Source: Blastochloris sulfoviridis (GTDB taxonomy: Bacteria > Pseudomonadota > Alphaproteobacteria > Rhizobiales > Xanthobacteraceae). From it: a stretch of DNA of 64,000 nucleotides. Where the stretch lies: positions 124,001-188,000 of the forward strand of contig NZ_VWPL01000002.1 of NCBI RefSeq assembly GCF_008630065.1, in the 5' to 3' direction. Below the pieces are notes generated by a model that worked only from the letters and a program-made list of their open reading frames with translations, was not told the origin of the DNA and made no database searches. Position 1 is the first letter of the stretch. Each line of letters opens with the position of its first letter. This document shows positions 7,696 through 17,373 of the stretch, one piece after another. The translations under genes were made by a program, and so were the position numbers.

Positions 7696-8970
7696 ATGGA
7701 ATTAAATCATTCAAAGGCAAAAGTAGATAGAGCCGGAAAATATTTATCTGGCAAAAATGATATAACTGAAGAATATATAGAGTCTGATTTTATAGTAGAT
7801 GTTTATCGTGCATCTCATTTGGAGCCGCTATCCGAAACGACGCTTGAACTCCAAAGATGGTTGCAGGGTAGTGGGAAGCGTTACTATGCGGCTCAACGGT
7901 TGAAAAGAAAACCGCAGATTATAAGGAAGCTACGGAGGCTCAGTGTTCGCCTAACTCAATTGCAGGATATTGGGGGGTGTCGGATTGTTGTTGACACAAA
8001 TCGTGACGTAAGTGATTTAGTCGAATATATTCAGAACGAAATTTGTAAGCAATCCAGCTTTAAGATTGCGAAGAAGACAGATTATCGCGACAGGGGCCGC
8101 GATGATACAGGTTACAGGGCGATACATCTCATAATAGATAGAAACAAAATTGCCCTTGAATTACAGATCAGGAGTCGAATTCAGCATTATTGGGCAGAAT
8201 CTATTGAGCGAACATCGATAATATATGGTCATTATTTAAAGGAGAAGGAGGGGGATCCAATAATCATTAATTACTTCAAGCGTCTGTCCGATATCCTTTT
8301 TGAGATCGAGTGCGGACGCGACCCGACATCTAATGCGAAAATTGATCTTGATAAACTGCGAGTTCAATCTGAAAACGTCATTATAAGATCAGACAAGAAG
8401 CGAATACTTAATAGTTACGTCAACGAAGATATAGTTAAAACCCTAACCTCCAAGGAAAATAAATCTGAATTACTAAATAATTGGATAATAGTATTTGATT
8501 GGAATACAGGATCTTTCGTGGCGTGGGATGTTGTTGGAAGGAACTCAAGCGACGCTGCTCGCGAGTATGCACGCTATGAGGCGCAGTTCCCGGCGGAAGA
8601 TAATTATGAAGTTGTTATGATTGGATCCTCAGATGTCGCATCTGTGCGCCAAACCCATAGTCATTATTTTGGGATTGAGAAATATGAAAATATTCTAGAA
8701 AGCTTAAGTCAAACGATTGTTGGTCTTTCCACTAGGATGGATATAGATGTAGAAGCAAGGCAGATACTTGCGGTTTTGTTTCGTAAAAAATACTTTGGAA
8801 GAAAAACTATTTCTGTTGAAACGCTAAGAAATCACTATTTGAAAGAGTCGATGACTTTTGATTCCTCTCTGCGGACGCTGGTCGAGCGGGGGCTTGTAAA
8901 CATGGAGGATGCTCAGTCCCCCGTTTCATTAAACAGAAAGCGAAAATCTGATATTGAGAGCTATCTTTAA
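7696..8970 (+). CDS. RelA/SpoT nucleotidyltransferase-domain protein on AT-rich island
   Basis: This 424-residue protein carries a RelA/SpoT-type synthetase domain: LQDIGGCRIVV (about residue 89), YRAIHLII (about 140) and ELQIRSRIQHYWAE (about 155-168). These correspond to the pyrophosphotransferase core of alarmone synthetases. There is no HD hydrolase, TGS or ACT domain, so it is not a housekeeping Rel. The roughly 250-residue C-terminal part (with NNWIIVFDWNTGSFVAWDVV and a possible helix-turn-helix near 365-405) is unrecognised. The gene is far more AT-rich than its neighbours and uses ATA, AGA and TTA codons freely, which indicates recent transfer. Stand-alone synthetases make (p)ppGpp or ppApp, or pyrophosphorylate tRNA in toxin systems. 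Which applies here is not visible, and no small antitoxin gene was seen beside it. Confidence 0.8.
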   Translation: MELNHSKAKVDRAGKYLSGKNDITEEYIESDFIVDVYRASHLEPLSETTLELQRWLQGSGKRYYAAQRLKRKPQIIRKLRRLSVRLTQLQDIGGCRIVVDTNRDVSDLVEYIQNEICKQSSFKIAKKTDYRDRGRDDTGYRAIHLIIDRNKIALELQIRSRIQHYWAESIERTSIIYGHYLKEKEGDPIIINYFKRLSDILFEIECGRDPTSNAKIDLDKLRVQSENVIIRSDKKRILNSYVNEDIVKTLTSKENKSELLNNWIIVFDWNTGSFVAWDVVGRNSSDAAREYARYEAQFPAEDNYEVVMIGSSDVASVRQTHSHYFGIEKYENILESLSQTIVGLSTRMDIDVEARQILAVLFRKKYFGRKTISVETLRNHYLKESMTFDSSLRTLVERGLVNMEDAQSPVSLNRKRKSDIESYL

Positions 8971-9948
<978 letters not shown>

Positions 9949-10067
9949 GCCGGCGGCGCTGAGACGACGCGTCGCAGCGCCTCACAGATTTGCGAGTTGT
10001 CTTAGCGTGAATTGCACGAGAAGCTTGGTCAAGGATCGGAACGATCCGGCGAATCAGGGAAGACCCG

Positions 10068-10226
10068 ATGACCAAGACGCTCGCTATTGTTGCGGCACTG
10101 GCAGTGGCCGCCCCGTTTTCTGCCTTCGCCTGTCCGGGGGCTAAAAACACTTCTGCGTCGAACGGCGACTATACGCCGATCAAGACGGCGCAGGCGCCGG
10201 GCGCTCCACCCGCCGAGACGAAGTGA
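10068..10226 (+). CDS. Small secreted protein, 52 residues, unknown function
   Basis: A 52-codon gene starts at ATG 10068 with an AGGGA site 6 bases upstream. The first 21 residues (MTKTLAIVAALAVAAPFSAFA) are a clear signal peptide, with Lys at position 3, a hydrophobic alanine-rich core and an AFA cleavage site. The mature part of about 31 residues starts CPGAKNTSAS, ends in a proline-rich tail and has one cysteine. The cysteine directly after the cleavage site lacks a canonical lipobox Leu at -3, so lipidation is doubtful. The gene stands alone between xerC and a GNAT gene, and a strong hairpin follows about 100 bases downstream. Function is unknown. Confidence 0.7.
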   Translation: MTKTLAIVAALAVAAPFSAFACPGAKNTSASNGDYTPIKTAQAPGAPPAETK

Positions 10227-10325
10227 CATGGTTTCCGGTTGATCCTCCGGGATCGACGGAAACGCTCCGACACGCGGCGCCGTGAGCGAACCGGTGCCGC
10301 ATCCCCCGCAGGTGTCCCCCGCCCT

Positions 10326-10354
10326 GAACGCCCGGATCCCCCGTCCGGGCGTTC
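10326..10354 (+). terminator. Hairpin downstream of the small secreted protein gene
   Basis: Arms GAACGCCCGGA (10326-10336) and TCCGGGCGTTC (10344-10354) are perfectly complementary with a seven-base loop. The following bases are TCGCA rather than a T-run, so termination is likely but not certain. Confidence 0.5.
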
Positions 10355-10399
10355 TCGCATCCGGCGCCTCTCGCCTCCCGCGACATCGTCCCGGCCAGG

Positions 10400-10600
10400 C
10401 CGCGAAGCTGCGCCACCTGGGACCGCGTTCTTTGTACCTCGTGATCCCGCACGGCGCGCGGCGCCAATCCGGGATCGTTCTCAGAACTTGCGCCCCCGTC
10501 CTGACCACGATCCCGGCTCTCGCTGACGCTCGGCCGGGATGACGCCACAAGGCGGACGAGCCCGGCTCGCGCGCCTTTGGCGCTTGGCCGGGATGACAGC
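10400..10600. repeat. REP-type palindrome cluster (family A)
   Basis: At least two units of the palindrome CGATCCCGG...CCGGGATGACG occur here, preceded by a CCTGGGACCG half-element. The same composite structure recurs at about 5311-5382, 47747-47967, 49635-49741 and 61490-61625 in this window, always between genes. Confidence 0.75.
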
Positions 10601-10614
10601 GCTCCGAGGACGCC

Positions 10615-11070
10615 TCACGGCCAGCCGTACCACCAGGTCGGCCGGCCGGAGGCGGAATTGACGTCCGCCCGCAGCCGCCGGAAGCCGTGCTTTTCGTAGA
10701 AACGCACGGCGCGCGGGTTTTCCTGGTTGACGTCGAGGGTGAGCTGGCCGGCACGCTCCTTGGCGGCGACGATCAACAGGTCGGCGGCGTCGCTCCCCCA
10801 TTGGTCGGGATGAACGGCGATCTGGGCGAGGTGCCCCTGGCTTTCGGAGACGGCTGTGAAGCCGACCACATGATCGGCCGCATCGACGGCGCAGGTCACC
10901 GCGTAATCGTCGCGCATCAGCGAGGCCATGTGTTCGCGGAACCATGGCAGGCGCTGGGTGAAATCGATGTCGGGCATGGTCGCCTGCCAGCCCGCCACCC
11001 ACAGCGCTTCGATCTGATCGAGGTCGCCCGGCGCGAAGGGGCGAAGCGAAACCGGGTCTGAAGGGCTCAT
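10615..11070 (-). CDS. GNAT family N-acetyltransferase
   Basis: This 151-residue protein has the GNAT fold order: an N-terminal strand and helix (VSLRPFAPGDLDQIEALW), the central VVGFTAVSESQGHLAQIAVHPDQWG segment (strand 4 and acetyl-CoA loop), and the C-terminal TLDVNQENPRAVRFYEKHGF motif. NPRAVRFYEKHGF is the standard motif B of small-molecule and protein acetyltransferases. The Q/RxxGxG/A loop is replaced by PDQWGSDAADLL, a variant that still spaces the pyrophosphate-binding turn. The substrate cannot be predicted. The start at ATG 11070 is the first Met before the conserved fold. Confidence 0.9.
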   Translation of the reverse strand: MSPSDPVSLRPFAPGDLDQIEALWVAGWQATMPDIDFTQRLPWFREHMASLMRDDYAVTCAVDAADHVVGFTAVSESQGHLAQIAVHPDQWGSDAADLLIVAAKERAGQLTLDVNQENPRAVRFYEKHGFRRLRADVNSASGRPTWWYGWP

Positions 11071-11175
11071 CGTTCGCTCGGCTGCGAAAACCGGGACGTT
11101 CCGGCGAGGGGACAACGATCCGCAGCTTGATCGGCCGAAGATTATTATCAAACGCCGGCCCGGCCGGGTTTCGCC

Positions 11176-11964
11176 TCAAGCGCTCTTCAGCGTCGCCAGC
11201 AGGCTGCGCAGGATCGCCTCGTTGCCGGCGATGAGGCCGCCCGAAGCCAGCATGTCCTCGCCGCCGTCGAGGTCGGTGACGAAGCCGCCGGCCTCGCGCA
11301 CCATCACGATGCCGGCGCCGATGTCCCAGGGCGACAGGTGCCGCTCCCAATAGCCGTCGAACCGGCCAGCCGCCACCCAGGCGAGGTCGAGCGAGGCGGC
11401 GCCGAAGCGGCGCAGGCCCGCCGCCTTGGACTGCACCACCGCCAGTTCGCGCCGGAACAGGTCGTGGTCGCCGCGGGCCAGATGCGGGATGCCGCAGGTG
11501 ATGACGGCGGCCGACAAGTCCTTGCGGGCGGCGACGCGCAGCCGGCGGTCATTGACGAAGGCGCCGCGGCCGCGCTCGGCGGTGAACAGCTCGTCGGTGG
11601 CCGGGTTGTAGATCACGCCGGCCACCGGCACGCCGTCGCGCTCCAGCCCGATCGACACCGCGAAGTGCGGGATGCCGTGCAGGAAGTTGGTGGTGCCGTC
11701 GAGCGGGTCGACCAGCCAGCGGTGGCTCTTGTCGGAGCCCTCGACCGCGCCGCTCTCCTCCATCAGGAAGCCATAGTCGGGCCGGGCCTTCTTGAGCTCG
11801 GCAAAGACGATCTGCTCGGCCCGGCGGTCGGCGACCGAGACGAAATTGGCCGGTCCCTTGAGCGAGACCTGCAACTCTTCGACCTCGCCGAAATCGCGCT
11901 TCAGGCTGCGGCCGGCCTTGAGGGCGGCCTGGACCATGACGGTGAGGAGAGGCGAGCGGAGCAT
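11176..11964 (-). CDS. suhB: Inositol monophosphatase family protein (SuhB)
   Basis: Members dephosphorylate inositol phosphates using Mg2+; in bacteria SuhB also has a role in ribosomal RNA processing and transcription antitermination. The 262-residue protein has all metal-site motifs: EESG (first metal ligand), WLVDPLDGTTNFLHG, and WDIGAGIVMVREAGG near the C-terminus. The length is normal. The ATG at 11964 was selected because family similarity starts at MLRSPLLTVMVQAALKAG. It is followed by an unrelated GNAT gene about 100 bases downstream on the same strand. The Sel1-repeat gene ends about 95 bases upstream. Confidence 0.93.
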   Translation of the reverse strand: MLRSPLLTVMVQAALKAGRSLKRDFGEVEELQVSLKGPANFVSVADRRAEQIVFAELKKARPDYGFLMEESGAVEGSDKSHRWLVDPLDGTTNFLHGIPHFAVSIGLERDGVPVAGVIYNPATDELFTAERGRGAFVNDRRLRVAARKDLSAAVITCGIPHLARGDHDLFRRELAVVQSKAAGLRRFGAASLDLAWVAAGRFDGYWERHLSPWDIGAGIVMVREAGGFVTDLDGGEDMLASGGLIAGNEAILRSLLATLKSA

Positions 11965-12058
11965 GATGAATCCGGGACAGATTGTGAATCGGGCGGGAGC
12001 GGAGCCGCGCTCTCTATAGGCCTGTGGCGGCGGCGCCGACAGCCCGCGGCGGGTCACT

Positions 12059-13183
12059 TCAGCGCTGGACGACCAGGGGGGAGCTCGTCCGGTCGCGGGT
12101 GGCCCGGTCGAGCCAGGCGCGGGCCTGCTCTTCGGCGCGGGTGCGCTCCTCGGGGGTGAGGGCGGCGATCTGCTGGTCGAGCCAGGGGTCGGACAGGCCG
12201 ACGGTGCGGGCCATCAGGTGCCAGCGCGCCGCCTCGACGCGGTCCGCCGGCACGCCGCGGCCGGCGAGCAGGAGTCGGGCATAGCGGTTCCAGGCGATGA
12301 CGTTGCCCTTCAGCGCCGCCTTGCGGAACCAGCGGGCCGCCGCCGCCTCGTCCTTGTCGACGCCGGTGCCGTTGAACAAAGCGATGGCGTAGTCGACCAT
12401 CGCGTCGATATTGTCGAGCATGGCGGCGCGGGCCAGCCAATGGGCGGCCTGAACCGGGTCGGCGCCGACGCCGCGGCCTTCCTTGTAGAACACCGCCAGC
12501 GCGTACTGCGCCTCGGGCAGGTCCTTGTCGGCGGCGACGCGGAACCAGCGCGCAGCCTGGGCGAAATCCTGCGGCATCGCCTGCCCCTCGATATGGAGCA
12601 GGGCCAGATTGTAGGCCGCCGGCGCATAGCCGGCCTCGGCGGCGCGCTGGAACAGGTTGGCGGCATCGGCGCGGTCCTTGCGCACGCCGCGGCCCTCAAG
12701 ATGCATCATGCCGAGCTGGAAGATGGCGGTCGGGTCGTTGCGGCTGGCGGCAAGCTGGTACCATTGGGCGGCCTTGCGGTCGTCCCGTGCCACGCCGAGA
12801 CCCGACGAGTAGAGCTCGCCGAGCAGCGTCATCGCCGCGGGGTCGGGCGTCTCGGCCGCCCGCCGCGTCGCCTCCTTGAGAGCGGTGAGGTAGAGCCCGC
12901 GCTGGAAGGCGCCGAAGGCGGTGTCGCCATGCGCGTCGGCCGATGCCGGCGCGCCCGGCTTGGCCGCCGCCGGCGGCTGGGGAATGGGCGGCTGGGGCTT
13001 CACCGGCTGCGGCGCGGCGGTGCGCGGGGCCGGCGGCATCGGTTTGGGCACGGCCGGCGGTTTCGCCGGCAGGTTGGCGGGCGGTGCCGGCTGCGGCACG
13101 ACCGAAAGCGGAGCACCCTGCCCCATCGCCGCCGTCGCGCCGATCAGGGACGCGAACATGACGGCCGCGGTGCAAAAGATCAC
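12059..13183 (-). CDS. Secreted Sel1/TPR-repeat protein
   Basis: The 374-residue protein starts with a signal peptide (IFCTAAVMFASLIGATAAMGQ), then about 70 residues of Pro/Ala/Lys-rich linker. At least six Sel1-like repeats follow, each close to 36 residues and carrying the pattern A-x-x-x-LG-x-x-Y/M...G-x-G-V-x-x-D...A-A-x-W-Y/F. Sel1 repeats form alpha-solenoids that bind other proteins, usually in the periplasm or at the envelope. The start is the GTG at 13183, which overlaps the thiE stop as GTGA; the longer upstream frame overlaps thiE and is rejected. Coupling to thiE suggests co-transcription but no obvious shared function. Confidence 0.88.
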   Translation of the reverse strand: MIFCTAAVMFASLIGATAAMGQGAPLSVVPQPAPPANLPAKPPAVPKPMPPAPRTAAPQPVKPQPPIPQPPAAAKPGAPASADAHGDTAFGAFQRGLYLTALKEATRRAAETPDPAAMTLLGELYSSGLGVARDDRKAAQWYQLAASRNDPTAIFQLGMMHLEGRGVRKDRADAANLFQRAAEAGYAPAAYNLALLHIEGQAMPQDFAQAARWFRVAADKDLPEAQYALAVFYKEGRGVGADPVQAAHWLARAAMLDNIDAMVDYAIALFNGTGVDKDEAAAARWFRKAALKGNVIAWNRYARLLLAGRGVPADRVEAARWHLMARTVGLSDPWLDQQIAALTPEERTRAEEQARAWLDRATRDRTSSPLVVQR

Positions 13184-13803
13184 GGCACCTTGTCCCTCGT
13201 CAGCGACGCCGCGGCGTCGCGCATTGCGGCGGCTGCGCCCCTCGGGTCGTTCCATATCGCATCCCCGAGGGCGACGAAATCGGCTCCGGCCTCGGCGAGG
13301 GCGGCGGCGGTGCGGATATCCGCGGCATAGGCGACGCAGGGGGGCTCGAAAATCTCCGCCCACCACGCCGTGCGCTCGATGACGGACTCGGGCGGCGGGC
13401 CGGTGCCGTCGAGGTCGGGCTCGCCGAACATCACGTAATCGGCACCGCTTTCGCCGGCGGTCATGGCGTCGTGGCGCGTCCGGACGCCCCCGACGCCGAC
13501 GATCCGCTCGGCCGGCAGGGTGCCGCGCACGGTCTGCAACTGGCCGACGCCAGTGACATGGGCGCCGTCGGCGCCGCTGCGGGCGACGAGGTCGGGCCGG
13601 CCGTCGACCAGCAGGGCGGCGCTGGCCTCCTGCACCAGGGGGGCGATGTGACGGATGCGGTTGATCAGCGTCCGCTCGTCGGCGTCCGCCAGGCGAAGCC
13701 GCACCGCGGCGACCTCGGCAGCCTCCAGCGCTGCGGTCAGCGCCGGAATGAATGCGTCCGCGTCGGCGATCACCGGCGTGATCAGATACAAGCGCGTCCG
13801 CAT
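13180..13803 (-). CDS. thiE: Thiamine phosphate synthase family protein ThiE
   Basis: Thiamine phosphate synthase joins the hydroxymethylpyrimidine diphosphate and thiazole phosphate precursors of thiamine. The 208-residue TIM-barrel shows LYLITPVIADADAF at the N-terminus, then LLVDGRPDLVARSGADGAHV, the (V/I)GVGGVRTRHDAM turn, and GADYVMFGEP. This divergent alphaproteobacterial version keeps the diphosphate-binding region but differs from E. coli ThiE, so TenI-like or other activity cannot be excluded. The start at ATG 13803 gives the usual length; an alternative ATG lies nine codons upstream. The stop overlaps the GTG of the Sel1-repeat gene. Confidence 0.85.
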   Translation of the reverse strand: MRTRLYLITPVIADADAFIPALTAALEAAEVAAVRLRLADADERTLINRIRHIAPLVQEASAALLVDGRPDLVARSGADGAHVTGVGQLQTVRGTLPAERIVGVGGVRTRHDAMTAGESGADYVMFGEPDLDGTGPPPESVIERTAWWAEIFEPPCVAYAADIRTAAALAEAGADFVALGDAIWNDPRGAAAAMRDAAASLTRDKVP

Positions 13804-13942
13804 ACTCGCGACACCCGATTTCGCCACCATCGCGTTGAGCATCCCCGCGAAAGCGGCGAAATCGCGGCCACCCGCCCGGATGGGCGCAAACATGGCTGGC
13901 GCGAGGGTTTCCCTGGGTCAGGACAGGTCAGGTCAGGATAGG

Positions 13943-13965
13943 CCCGGGCCGCGCCGCGGCCCGGG
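13943..13965 (-). terminator. Hairpin downstream of pgk
   Basis: Perfect 10-bp arms (13943-13952 and 13956-13965) of CCCGGGCCGC and its complement lie 20 bases after the pgk stop on the minus strand. No T-run follows; instead an AGGTCAGGTCAGG short repeat lies beside it. Confidence 0.5.
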
Positions 13966-13984
13966 AGCAGGGTTCGGTCGGGCC

Positions 13985-15178
<1,194 letters not shown>

Positions 15179-15196
15179 CTGCTGCTGCCCCCCGGC

Positions 15197-16204
15197 TCAG
15201 ATCAGCTTGCCCATCGCCGCGGCGACGTCGGCCATGCGGTTCGAGAAGCCCCACTCGTTGTCGTACCAGGCGAGCACGCGCACGAAGGTGCCGTCGATCA
15301 CCTTGGTCTGGTCGGCGTGGAAGGTCGAGGAGTGCGGGTCGTGGTTGAAGTCGATGCCGACATTGGGCTGGTCGGTGAAGCCGAGCACGCCCTTGAGCGG
15401 GCCTTCGGAGGCCGCCTTCATCGCCGCGACGATCTCCTCCTTGGTGGTCGCGCGGGAGGCGACGATCTTGAGGTCGACCAGCGACACGTTGGGGGTGGGG
15501 ATGCGGATGGCCGAGCCGTCGAGCTTGCCCTTCAGCGCCGGCAGCACGAGGCCGATGGCCTTGGCGGCGCCGGTCGAGGTCGGGATCGCTGACAGGGCGG
15601 CGGCACGGCCGCGGTAGAGGTCCTTGTGCAGGGTGTCCAGCGTCGGCTGGTCGCCGGTATAGGAATGCACCGTGGTCATATAGCCGCGCTCGATGCCGAC
15701 CAGTTCGTGCAGCACCTTGGCGACCGGCGCCAGGCAGTTGGTGGTGCAGGAGCCGTTGGAGACCACGAGGTGCTCCTTGGTCAGCCCCTCATGGTTGACC
15801 TTGTAGACCGCGGTGAAGTCGGCGCCGTCGGACGGGGCGGAGACCAGCACGCGCTTGGCGCCGGCCTGAAGCAGCAGCGCCGCCTTGTCGCGGGCGGTGA
15901 AGATGCCGGTGCATTCCATGGCGATGTCGATGCCGAGCTCCTTGTAGGGGAGCTGGGTCGGATCCTTGATCGCGGTGACCTTGATCGGGCCGCGGCCGAC
16001 GTCGATCGTATCGCCCGCCACCTTGACCACGCCGGGGAAGCGGCCGTGCACGGAGTCGTAGCGGAACAGGTGGGCGTTGGTCTCCACCGGCCCGAGATCG
16101 TTGATGGCGACCACCTCGATGTCGCGACGGTCGGACTCGATAAGGGCACGCAAGACGTTGCGGCCGATCCGGCCGAATCCGTTGATGGCAACGCGAAGGG
16201 TCAT
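15197..16204 (-). CDS. gap: Type I glyceraldehyde-3-phosphate dehydrogenase
   Basis: The enzyme makes 1,3-bisphosphoglycerate from glyceraldehyde-3-phosphate, NAD(P) and phosphate. The 335-residue protein begins with the Rossmann motif VAINGFGRIGRNVLRAL and contains the catalytic cysteine in VVSNGSCTTNCLAP (about residue 154). HSYTGDQ follows, then the C-terminal AWYDNEWGFSNRM. The ATG at 16204 has an AGGAGAGAG site about 6 bases upstream; the longer open frame upstream is rejected. Cofactor preference (NAD or NADP) was not deduced. It is the first gene of a gap-pgk operon. tkt and fba, often next to it, are absent. Confidence 0.98.
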   Translation of the reverse strand: MTLRVAINGFGRIGRNVLRALIESDRRDIEVVAINDLGPVETNAHLFRYDSVHGRFPGVVKVAGDTIDVGRGPIKVTAIKDPTQLPYKELGIDIAMECTGIFTARDKAALLLQAGAKRVLVSAPSDGADFTAVYKVNHEGLTKEHLVVSNGSCTTNCLAPVAKVLHELVGIERGYMTTVHSYTGDQPTLDTLHKDLYRGRAAALSAIPTSTGAAKAIGLVLPALKGKLDGSAIRIPTPNVSLVDLKIVASRATTKEEIVAAMKAASEGPLKGVLGFTDQPNVGIDFNHDPHSSTFHADQTKVIDGTFVRVLAWYDNEWGFSNRMADVAAAMGKLI

Positions 16205-16283
16205 CCTGCTCTCTCCTGTGTGCGACCTGATGCTGCCCGCGTCGGACCGTTGCCGTTGCGCGGGCCATCCACCGTTGGGTGAT

Positions 16284-16311
16284 GGCATACCAACCCGGCG
16301 GTCATAGTCAA
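16284..16311 (-). promoter_or_regulatory. Promoter of gap-pgk
   Basis: The minus strand shows TTGACT (16311-16306), 16 bases, then TATGCC (16289-16284). A start site would fall near 16277. The -35 differs from consensus by one base and the -10 is moderate. Confidence 0.5.
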
Positions 16312-16325
16312 TTCTCCAGGGGCAA

Positions 16326-16349
16326 AGATTTTGCAAGCAAATGCAATCT
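16326..16349. promoter_or_regulatory. Palindromic site upstream of gap promoter, possible LysR-type operator
   Basis: The imperfect palindrome AGATT(T)TGCA-N6-TGCAATCT is centred near 16338, about 60 bases upstream of the predicted gap start site. Position and AT-rich dyad are what LysR-type activators use. The regulator is unknown, and the site is also upstream of the divergent DUF4164 gene. Confidence 0.35.
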
Positions 16350-16514
16350 TCTGGCGCGCGGGCCGAGGGGCCGTCGCCCGAGCCGTTTTTGTGCGCTGCC
16401 AAAACATCCGGAGCAATGCCGTTCGGTTGCCCTCAGCGTGCGGCGCACCTAATCTCGGTCATCGGGGCTCGCCGAACGCCTATTCGGTGCGTGCCAAATC
16501 GGAGGCTTTGCGGG

Positions 16515-16796
16515 ATGCTGGACGGTCCGCCGCTCGAGAAGGCCACTCGCCGGCTGACGGCAGCGCTCGACCAGCTCGAGGCGGCGGTGGAGCGGCGGCT
16601 GGCGCAGGAGCGCCAGGAGGCTGGGCTCGAAGCCCAGGTGCAGGCACTCGGCGTCGACCGGGCGCGGCTTGCCGCCGAGCTCGACCAGATGCGCCACCGG
16701 GCAGACGAGCTGGAGGGCGTCAATCGCGATGTCTCCCACCGGCTGGCGGTGGCGATGGAGACGATCCGCACCGTGCTGGGCGAATCCGGCCGGTGA
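16515..16796 (+). CDS. DUF4164 family coiled-coil protein
   Basis: This 93-residue protein is almost entirely heptad-patterned alpha-helix (LEKATRRLTAALDQLEAAVERRL and LAAELDQMRHRADELEGVNRDV), so it is predicted to be a coiled coil. It matches the DUF4164 proteins that lie directly upstream of zapA in alphaproteobacteria. Function is unknown; the fixed neighbour suggests a link to cell division. The ATG at 16515 has a weak GCGGG upstream. The gene ends 127 bases before zapA. That gap contains a short degenerate repeat of GATCG(A/T)CTCGGG(T/C). Confidence 0.85.
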   Translation: MLDGPPLEKATRRLTAALDQLEAAVERRLAQERQEAGLEAQVQALGVDRARLAAELDQMRHRADELEGVNRDVSHRLAVAMETIRTVLGESGR

Positions 16797-16923
16797 CGCC
16801 GGCCGGCCGGTCGGCGGGCCGTTTCTCGCATGACGATGCAGGCCGGAGGGGCTCGGCCCGGATCGACTCGGGTGGGATCGTCTCGGGCCGGATAGTTTTG
16901 GGCCGGATGTGAGGTGAGTTGGG

Positions 16924-17307
16924 ATGGGGCAGGTCAACGTCACGATCAATGGCCGCCAGTACCGCATGGCCTGCGAGGATGGGCAGGAAAGCCATCTGGT
17001 CGGCTTGGCGGAGGATCTCGAGAAGCGGATCAACAGCCTGCGCGCGGCGTTCGGCGAGATCGGCGATCAGCGCCTGACGATGATGGCGGCGATCATGGTG
17101 GCGGACGAGCTGCACGAGGCCGGCCGCCGCATCCAGATCCTGGAGGCCGAGCGCGACGCGCTGAACGCGGCCCGCGCCCAGGCGGCGGCGCAGGTCGAGG
17201 CCAACGAGCGGGCCGCGGCCGAGGCGCTCGAGACCGCCGCCCAGCGCATCGAGCGCATGGCCCAGGGCATCGCCACCACCCCGCGCGAGGGGCCGGCGAT
17301 GGGGTGA
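16924..17307 (+). CDS. zapA: Cell division protein ZapA
   Basis: ZapA cross-links FtsZ filaments at the division site. The 127-residue protein has the N-terminal ZapA domain (VNVTINGRQYRMACEDGQE, then HLVGLAEDLEKRINSL) and a long C-terminal coiled coil rich in Ala/Glu/Arg (ILEAERDALNAARAQAAAQVEANERA) for dimer and tetramer formation. The start ATG 16924 is preceded by GAGGTGAGTTGGG. In related bacteria zapA is followed by the 6S RNA gene and fau; here an AAA ATPase gene intervenes. Confidence 0.95.
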   Translation: MGQVNVTINGRQYRMACEDGQESHLVGLAEDLEKRINSLRAAFGEIGDQRLTMMAAIMVADELHEAGRRIQILEAERDALNAARAQAAAQVEANERAAAEALETAAQRIERMAQGIATTPREGPAMG

Positions 17308-17314
17308 GGGCGCT

Positions 17315-17343
17315 TTGACCTAGCAAGGTTATGGGTTTATAGC
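17315..17343 (+). promoter_or_regulatory. Promoter of the AAA ATPase gene
   Basis: TTGACC (17315-17320), 17 bases, then TATAGC (17338-17343) form a good sigma-70-type promoter. It begins 8 bases after the zapA stop. The -10 hexamer lies largely within the left arm of the inverted repeat at 17335-17360. Confidence 0.6.
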
Positions 17344-17360
17344 CCAAATCATCTATAAAC
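17335..17360. promoter_or_regulatory. Perfect inverted repeat GTTTATAG-N10-CTATAAAC (candidate operator)
   Basis: Two perfect 8-bp arms (17335-17342 and 17353-17360) with a 10-base spacer lie over the -10 region and the expected start site of the AAA ATPase gene. They end 13 bases before its ATG. This is the usual geometry for repression by a dimeric DNA-binding protein. The repressor is unknown; the ATPase itself has a C-terminal winged-helix-like segment. Confidence 0.6.
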
Positions 17361-17373
17361 GGATAACATTTCC

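Larger units (their letters stand above)
10227..10614. other. Intergenic region with terminator and REP-type palindromes
   Basis: This holds the hairpin at 10326-10354, then a run of REP-type elements. One is GATCCCGG-CTCTCGCTGACGCT-CGGCCGGGATGAC at about 10508-10544. Another similar unit is at about 10560-10593. A 5' half-site of the composite element (GCGCCACCTGGGACCG) is at about 10411. No gene is supported here. Confidence 0.65.
16205..16514. other. Divergent region between gap and the DUF4164 gene
   Basis: This holds the gap promoter (16284-16311) and an AT-rich imperfect palindrome (16326-16349) just upstream of it. The rest towards 16514 is featureless GC-rich sequence and must contain the DUF4164-zapA promoter, which was not recognised. 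Confidence 0.6.

Noticed and set aside
10226-10275. Full family C repeat after the small secreted gene
   Set aside because: Only GGTTTCCGGTTGATCC...GGATCGACGGAAAC matches, too short and diverged to call a copy.
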